Shown piece by piece: positions 60,154 to 64,000 of a DNA stretch of 64,000 bases. Each line of letters starts with the position of its first letter. Position 1 is the stretch's first letter. The notes beneath the pieces are model-generated. The model saw only the letters and a program-made list of their open reading frames with translations. It was not told where the DNA came from and did no database searches. A program made the position numbers and the translations under genes. Source of the DNA: Armatimonadota bacterium (GTDB lineage: Bacteria > Armatimonadota > Zipacnadia > Zipacnadales > JABUFB01); NCBI GenBank assembly GCA_013314775.1, contig JABUFB010000003.1, forward strand, positions 232,622 to 296,621. Reading direction: 5' to 3'.

Positions 60154-60902
60154 AGCCCTATCATCCTCGCCATATTGCCACCGAGAATCAGAGCGCGGTC
60201 CACCTCGCTAATATCCGCGCCCAGCACCTTCGCAAGCTGAGATGCGAAACTCCGTCCGCCTGCATCGGACCCGAACACCACCCGGTGCGCCCCGAGAAGT
60301 TTCACTGCAAGCTCGGTCTGCCCCTGTTCCGGATTTCCGCCGCAAAGGTCCGCCACGATATTCGGGACGTGCCGGATGATGCGCAGGCCGCGCTCCCAGT
60401 CTCCTCCGCTGTGGGCCATGAGGAACAGGGCGCGAGGGTGCCTGCGGGCAAGCCCGACCAGGTTGTACGGCGTGGACTCGCCTTCCTCGTTGCCGGTGGC
60501 CTTGAGCCATGTGTGCTGCAGAATCGGCACTCCAAGCTCGGTGCACCGCGCCACGATGGGATCATTGCCCGGATGGTCCGCATGGGCGCAGATCCACAGT
60601 TTCACCCCGCGCATGGGGCCATTGGCGATGTGTCGGTCGATCTCGGCAACCGACGCATCAGGGTGATTGGGGCTGCAGTATGCGAAACCAATGAGCCGAT
60701 CCGGGCGGTGCTCGATAGCACGCAGGATATACTCGTTGTCCCTGCGTAGATCATCGGCGGTGGGTTTTGGCTTGAGCCGGTCGCCCAGGCAGACCACGCA
60801 GCGGTCAATGCTCATCTTGTCGGCGAAGTGCAAGAGTTCATCAGCAGCGGCACAGGCATCGCCGTCGGCGTGTGTCAGATGGCAATGGGCATCGATAATC
60901 AG
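60150..60902 (-). CDS. Amidohydrolase family protein with probable non-ATG start
   Basis: A 250-residue amidohydrolase_2-type enzyme. The frame continues upstream of the first TTG/ATG and there encodes IIDAHCHLTHADGDA, the metal-binding HxH motif. No ATG, GTG or TTG lies ahead of it before the in-frame TGA; the best start is CTG at 60902 with AGGTG seven bases upstream (ACG also possible). Later blocks are NPEQGQTELAVKLLGAHRVV and VFGSDAGGRSFASQ. Its stop overlaps the partner start (ATGA). The substrate is probably an organic acid or lactone. Confidence 0.8.
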   Translation of the reverse strand: MIIDAHCHLTHADGDACAAADELLHFADKMSIDRCVVCLGDRLKPKPTADDLRRDNEYILRAIEHRPDRLIGFAYCSPNHPDASVAEIDRHIANGPMRGVKLWICAHADHPGNDPIVARCTELGVPILQHTWLKATGNEEGESTPYNLVGLARRHPRALFLMAHSGGDWERGLRIIRHVPNIVADLCGGNPEQGQTELAVKLLGAHRVVFGSDAGGRSFASQLAKVLGADISEVDRALILGGNMARMIGL

Positions 60903-60963
60903 CGTCGTTCACCTCGCCTGGTTGATAGAAAGGTCTTGCGCAGAGCCACTGTCTCCATGTCGC

Positions 60964-61012
60964 GCAGGCCGACCGTCCCGGTCGGCGAATCGATGGTGAC
61001 GGGCGAGACGCC
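60964..61012 (-). repeat. R4 palindrome followed by R1 palindrome
   Basis: GCCGACCG-TCC-CGGTCGGC (within 60966-60984, perfect 8-bp stem) followed by CGGGCG-AGA-CGCCCG (60998-61012). R4 matches 59251-59275; R1 is the reverse complement of the unit at 14985-14997. Two families side by side. Confidence 0.6.
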
Positions 61013-61137
61013 CGCCCCATGCGGATAGAGAAGGAAGCTGATGTTGGCCGTCAGGCCCCGGAGCACGTCGGTAACGACGCGCCGGGCCGTCCGCCTGTAG
61101 CCACGGGCGGAATCCCCTGGATTCTGTGAGTCTCCCC

Positions 61138-62055
61138 CTACCCTCGTAACCCCGCCAGTACCAGCCCCGCGGTCATCAAGAGCCCGGTCAACAGGTGCAT
61201 CGCCACCGTTCCCACATTGGCGGGTGCGAGCATCGCCGGATCGTCATAGTGTTGTTCCGCAGCGGCAATCGTTCTCGGCAGCAGCAAGCACGCACCGAGC
61301 CCAAGCAGCGCGAGCTTCGGCAGCCACCCCAGTACCACCCCGGCCACCAGGGACGCCGGCGCGCCCACGATCATCGCATAGAACCAGTACCGCGCTTTCG
61401 CCCTGCCAAGACGCACCACCCAGTGCCGCTTGTCAGCCCAGGCGTCCGCCCGCATGTCCTGGAACTGGTTGATGAACAGGATCGCGGTGATCAGCAGCGT
61501 GCTGGGGAGTCCACCAACCACAGGCGCCCAGGAGATCTCCCGGGTCTGCACATAGTATGCGCCCAGGGCGGGCAGGAAGCCGAAGTCAAGAGCGATGCAC
61601 AGTTCCCCGAAGCCGCGATATGCCAGCTTCAGGGGAGGCGCACTGTAGAAGAATGCGGTGCCGACACCGATAAGGCCGAGTAGCAGGATGAACAGGCCCC
61701 GGGTCCAGACCAGGTACAGCCCGATGGCGCTGCCGACTCCAAGGCACACAAGCGCGGCGGCCAGGACCAGCAGCGGGTGAACGCTGCCTTCCTGGATGAC
61801 TCGGCTGCCCCCGGTGAAGGGGTTGAAGTACTCCACGTTGGCCTCATCGTTCCCGGTGAGGTGGTCGAAAAAGTCGTTGGCGAGATTGGCGCCCGAATGG
61901 ATCAGCACCATCCCCAGCAGCGTCATCAGCCATGCGCCCGAATGGAACTCCCCGGTGTCGTGCCAGGCCAGGGCGCCGCAGACCAGCACGGGCATGACGC
62001 TCCCCGTGAGAAACTGGAACCTCGCCGCCTTGAGCCACAGAGCCAGTTGCGCCAT
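61138..62055 (-). CDS. menA: 1,4-dihydroxy-2-naphthoate polyprenyltransferase-like (UbiA family)
   Basis: A 305-residue membrane prenyltransferase with about nine helices. The two prenyl-diphosphate/Mg sites are visible: NLANDFFDHLTGND (DxxxD) and NQFQDMRADAWADKRHW (DxxxD). GARFIP-like SRVIQEGSVHP and FFYSAPPLKLAYRGFGE are typical of MenA. It would attach the side chain in menaquinone synthesis. ATG at 62055 with GGAG eight bases upstream, 2 bp after the rhodanese stop; they form an operon. Other UbiA-family activities cannot be excluded. Confidence 0.85.
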   Translation of the reverse strand: MAQLALWLKAARFQFLTGSVMPVLVCGALAWHDTGEFHSGAWLMTLLGMVLIHSGANLANDFFDHLTGNDEANVEYFNPFTGGSRVIQEGSVHPLLVLAAALVCLGVGSAIGLYLVWTRGLFILLLGLIGVGTAFFYSAPPLKLAYRGFGELCIALDFGFLPALGAYYVQTREISWAPVVGGLPSTLLITAILFINQFQDMRADAWADKRHWVVRLGRAKARYWFYAMIVGAPASLVAGVVLGWLPKLALLGLGACLLLPRTIAAAEQHYDDPAMLAPANVGTVAMHLLTGLLMTAGLVLAGLRG

Positions 62056-62057
62056 GG

Positions 62058-62762
62058 TTACCGCTCCACCGGGCCGGGCCAACCGGACATGCCACCCAGG
62101 AGGTTGTAGACCCTGTGGAACTGTTTGCGGACCAGGGCGTCCGCGGCAATGCGGCTGCGGGCGCCTGAGGCACAGATGCACACGACCGCCTGCTGTTTCA
62201 CAAGCAGTCCGGCCCAGATATCCACTTGGTCGTAAGGGTGATTCACCGCGCCGGGAATGTGCCCCGAGGCGAACTCCCCGGCCGACCGCACGTCCACCAG
62301 TTGCAGTGCGGCTCCGGCGTCCATGAGCGCCTTGAGCTGTGCACCGGTTATATCCTGCCGCGTCGTCTGTACAAGGCCGTCCCAGTGGGCCATGCCGCCG
62401 GTGAGCGCGCATACCTGTCTAAACCCCCGGGCTTTGAGCTCGGCGCGGGCTGAGGCTCCGTCTTCTGTGTCAGCGCCGATGCAGACGATGCGCGCTGTCT
62501 GGCTGATGGTGGGCGACCAAAATGGCAGCCGATCCAGCGGATAACTCACAGCTCCGGGGATGTGAGTCATGGCGAACTCCTCGGCGGAGCGCACGTCCGC
62601 GAGGATGAGGGGCTTACCGTCGTTCATCATGCCCTCAAGCTGCGCCGCGTTCACTTCGGCTGGGAAGATCACGGGAGCGTCGCTCGATCCACCGCAGCCG
62701 GCGATGAGCACGACGGCGGCGGCCGTGCAAAGGCGAAGACCAAGGACTTGACGGCGCGACAT
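62058..62762 (-). CDS. Tandem rhodanese lipoprotein
   Basis: A 234-residue lipoprotein: signal with lipobox LIAGCGG (Cys near residue 23). Two rhodanese domains follow. The first (residues about 40-135) has the loop IVCIGADTEDGAS, where the Cys of the CxxGxRS loop is replaced by Gly; the second (about 140-230) keeps CASGARS with the active Cys. So the first is probably non-catalytic. It acts in sulfur transfer outside the membrane or as a cysteine-binding sensor. ATG with GGAGGG six bases upstream. menA follows. Confidence 0.85.
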   Translation of the reverse strand: MSRRQVLGLRLCTAAAVVLIAGCGGSSDAPVIFPAEVNAAQLEGMMNDGKPLILADVRSAEEFAMTHIPGAVSYPLDRLPFWSPTISQTARIVCIGADTEDGASARAELKARGFRQVCALTGGMAHWDGLVQTTRQDITGAQLKALMDAGAALQLVDVRSAGEFASGHIPGAVNHPYDQVDIWAGLLVKQQAVVCICASGARSRIAADALVRKQFHRVYNLLGGMSGWPGPVER

Positions 62763-63082
62763 AATGTACCCTCCGATTACTGATTCCAGGATCGCCACCA
62801 GGGCCGGATGAACTCAACCATTCTATCTTCCAGCGCCCGCGAAGGCCAGAATACAGTTGGCTGACCGGGGGGGGCCACCCTCGGCGTGGTGTGCTTGCCT
62901 GACAATATGCAAACAGCTTCCGCGAGGCAGCCATCCTCCTTGCCTTTCAGCCCGATTGGTGCTAATACTTATCGGCGGTCTGAGGCCCGCTCCTGCCATT
63001 TCAGGGGCCTTCAGGCTCCAGTCGGCTCGGTGCGACAACCGGCGCCTCGGGCGCCAATCTTCTTGTGAGGGAGACGATCAGG
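62763..63082. other. Divergent intergenic spacer (320 bp)
   Basis: Separates the rhodanese gene from the last dehydrogenase. It contains a candidate promoter at 62940-62968 for the + strand gene. No RNA gene recognised. Confidence 0.5.
62940..62968 (+). promoter_or_regulatory. Possible promoter of the 63083 gene
   Basis: TTGCCT (62940-62945), 17-base spacer, TAATAC (62963-62968). Moderate -35, weak -10, about 115 bp before the ATG. Confidence 0.3.
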
Positions 63083-64000
63083 ATGGCAGTTCGAGTGGGT
63101 TTCGTCGGCGCCGGAGGCATGAACTCTGCGCACATGAAGAACCTCGCGCAGATCAAGGGCGTTGAGCTTGTCGCCGTGGCAGACCTCAACGAGGAGCGCG
63201 CAAACCAGCGCGCCGCCGAGTACGGCATGACCGCGTTCACAAGCTGGAAGGCCATGCTCAAGGACGCCAAAATGGACGCCATGTACGTGGCCGTGCCGCC
63301 TTTCGCCCATGAGGGTCAGGAGCAGGCGGCCGCGAAGCTCGGGATCCACCTGTTCGTCGAGAAGCCGGTGGCCGTGGACATCAAGACCGCAAAGAGCATC
63401 AACAATGCCATCAAGAAGGCGGGGGTTATCGCCACTGCCGGTTTCCAGGACCGGTACCAGGACATCGTGAAGCGCCTTCAGGGGCTCATTGAGAAGCACA
63501 AGCCCGGCCTGATCATGGGCTACTGGATTGGCGGCATGCCCGGCGTGCCCTGGTGGCGCGTGAAGTCACAGTCCGGCGGCCAGGCCGTGGAGCAGACAAT
63601 CCACACTTTCGATATGGCCCGCAACCTGTTCGGCGAGGTCAAGTCGGTACACGCCACCTTCTCCACAGGCCTCATGACCGACGTCGAGAACTACAGCGTG
63701 GAGGATGCCAGCGCGGTCAATCTCCAGTTCGAGAGCGGCCTTTGCGGCACCATCTTCTCCGGATGTTTCCTGAAGGGTTACGGCAAGGTGGGCCTGGACA
63801 TCTGGTGCCCCACCATGAAGATCGAGTACGCAGGCCGCAGCAGGCTCACGGTGTCCGAAGTGGGCAAGGAACCGGTGGTCTACGAAGTGGGCAACAACTT
63901 CCTGTTCGAGATCGACAACACCTTCATCAAAGCCGTGAAGAAGGGCGATCAGTCGCTCCTGAAGAGCAGCTACACCGATGCCTGCCGGAGCCTTGCCATT
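63083..64000 (+). CDS. Gfo/Idh/MocA family oxidoreductase (C-terminus cut by window edge)
   Basis: 306 codons are visible, open to the edge; about 30-60 residues are likely missing. The Rossmann motif is RVGFVGAGGMNSAHMKNLA, the catalytic EKP is FVEKPVAVD (near residue 95), and the His in QTIHTFDMARNLFG lies near residue 174. It is probably a sugar or inositol dehydrogenase. ATG at 63083 with GAGGGAG upstream. It is the third Gfo/Idh/MocA gene in the window and the most canonical at the N-terminus. Confidence 0.9.
   Translation, partial: MAVRVGFVGAGGMNSAHMKNLAQIKGVELVAVADLNEERANQRAAEYGMTAFTSWKAMLKDAKMDAMYVAVPPFAHEGQEQAAAKLGIHLFVEKPVAVDIKTAKSINNAIKKAGVIATAGFQDRYQDIVKRLQGLIEKHKPGLIMGYWIGGMPGVPWWRVKSQSGGQAVEQTIHTFDMARNLFGEVKSVHATFSTGLMTDVENYSVEDASAVNLQFESGLCGTIFSGCFLKGYGKVGLDIWCPTMKIEYAGRSRLTVSEVGKEPVVYEVGNNFLFEIDNTFIKAVKKGDQSLLKSSYTDACRSLAI

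Noticed and set aside
1-64000. CRISPR arrays, tRNA or rRNA genes, replication origin
   Set aside because: No array of regular direct repeats with spacers, no tRNA-like cloverleaf with a TTCRA arm in intergenic sequence, no rRNA segments and no DnaA-box cluster were seen.

Overview
The window is GC-rich bacterial chromosome with tightly packed genes. The best guess for the host is a free-living heterotroph of the Armatimonadota or a nearby lineage. This rests on the short pseudopilins ending in an H-X9-DG motif (43150-44480), paralogous Gfo/Idh/MocA dehydrogenases, UroD-like proteins, a DUF6785-type transporter, DUF4838 and other very large secreted carbohydrate-active proteins. It is inference from gene content: no rRNA or tRNA gene is present to fix taxonomy.

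Layout. 1-5350: housekeeping genes on the minus strand (mfd cut by the window edge, a ROK sugar kinase, ssb, rpsF). 5465-7540: a complete IS1202-like insertion sequence with a 17-bp target duplication, placed directly upstream of the rpsF promoter, followed by the decayed remains of a second, unrelated transposase. 7633-16700: a membrane protein, a secreted transglutaminase-like protein, a macro-domain protein, an SDR, a cytidylate-kinase-like protein overlapping a D-aminoacylase, a cysteine hydrolase and a nitrilase. 16820-24282: a large secreted glycosidase-like protein divergent from a dehydrogenase/UroD-like/transporter run that looks like a catabolic locus. 24600-29463: two cell-surface proteins, a MarR regulator with a zinc ribbon divergent from an EamA exporter behind a near-perfect promoter, and an aberrant RibB-like protein. 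29826-39627: rpmB, an FNT channel, mtaB, a glycosyltransferase, a fucose-isomerase-like protein, a CHAD protein, xth and copA. 39930-42615: an archaeal-type alternative shikimate-entry pair plus a sugar isomerase. 43150-45730: two pseudopilin-like proteins and a second UroD-like protein. 45727-47008: a two-gene cassette with a DUF6602-like nuclease-type protein. 47038-54868: secreted carbohydrate-related proteins and two small paralogous membrane proteins. 55122-60902: a minus-strand catabolic run (dehydrogenases, a degenerate cyclase coupled to an M20 peptidase, paired amidohydrolases). 61138-62762: menA and a tandem-rhodanese lipoprotein. 63083-end: another Gfo/Idh/MocA dehydrogenase, cut by the edge.

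The accessory theme is import and oxidation of sugars or glycan fragments: secreted enzymes, a membrane transporter, NAD(P)-dependent dehydrogenases, TIM-barrel isomerases, amidohydrolases. Several intergenic spaces carry related short GC-rich palindromes, at least four families, that recur across the window.

The items most worth a second look are the DUF6602 cassette, the aroA'/aroB'-type pair, the IS with tandemly doubled ends, the cyclase lacking its transition-state residues, the amidohydrolase pair (one without HxH, one with a probable non-standard start codon), the RibB-like protein with altered active-site motifs, and the interspersed palindromes.
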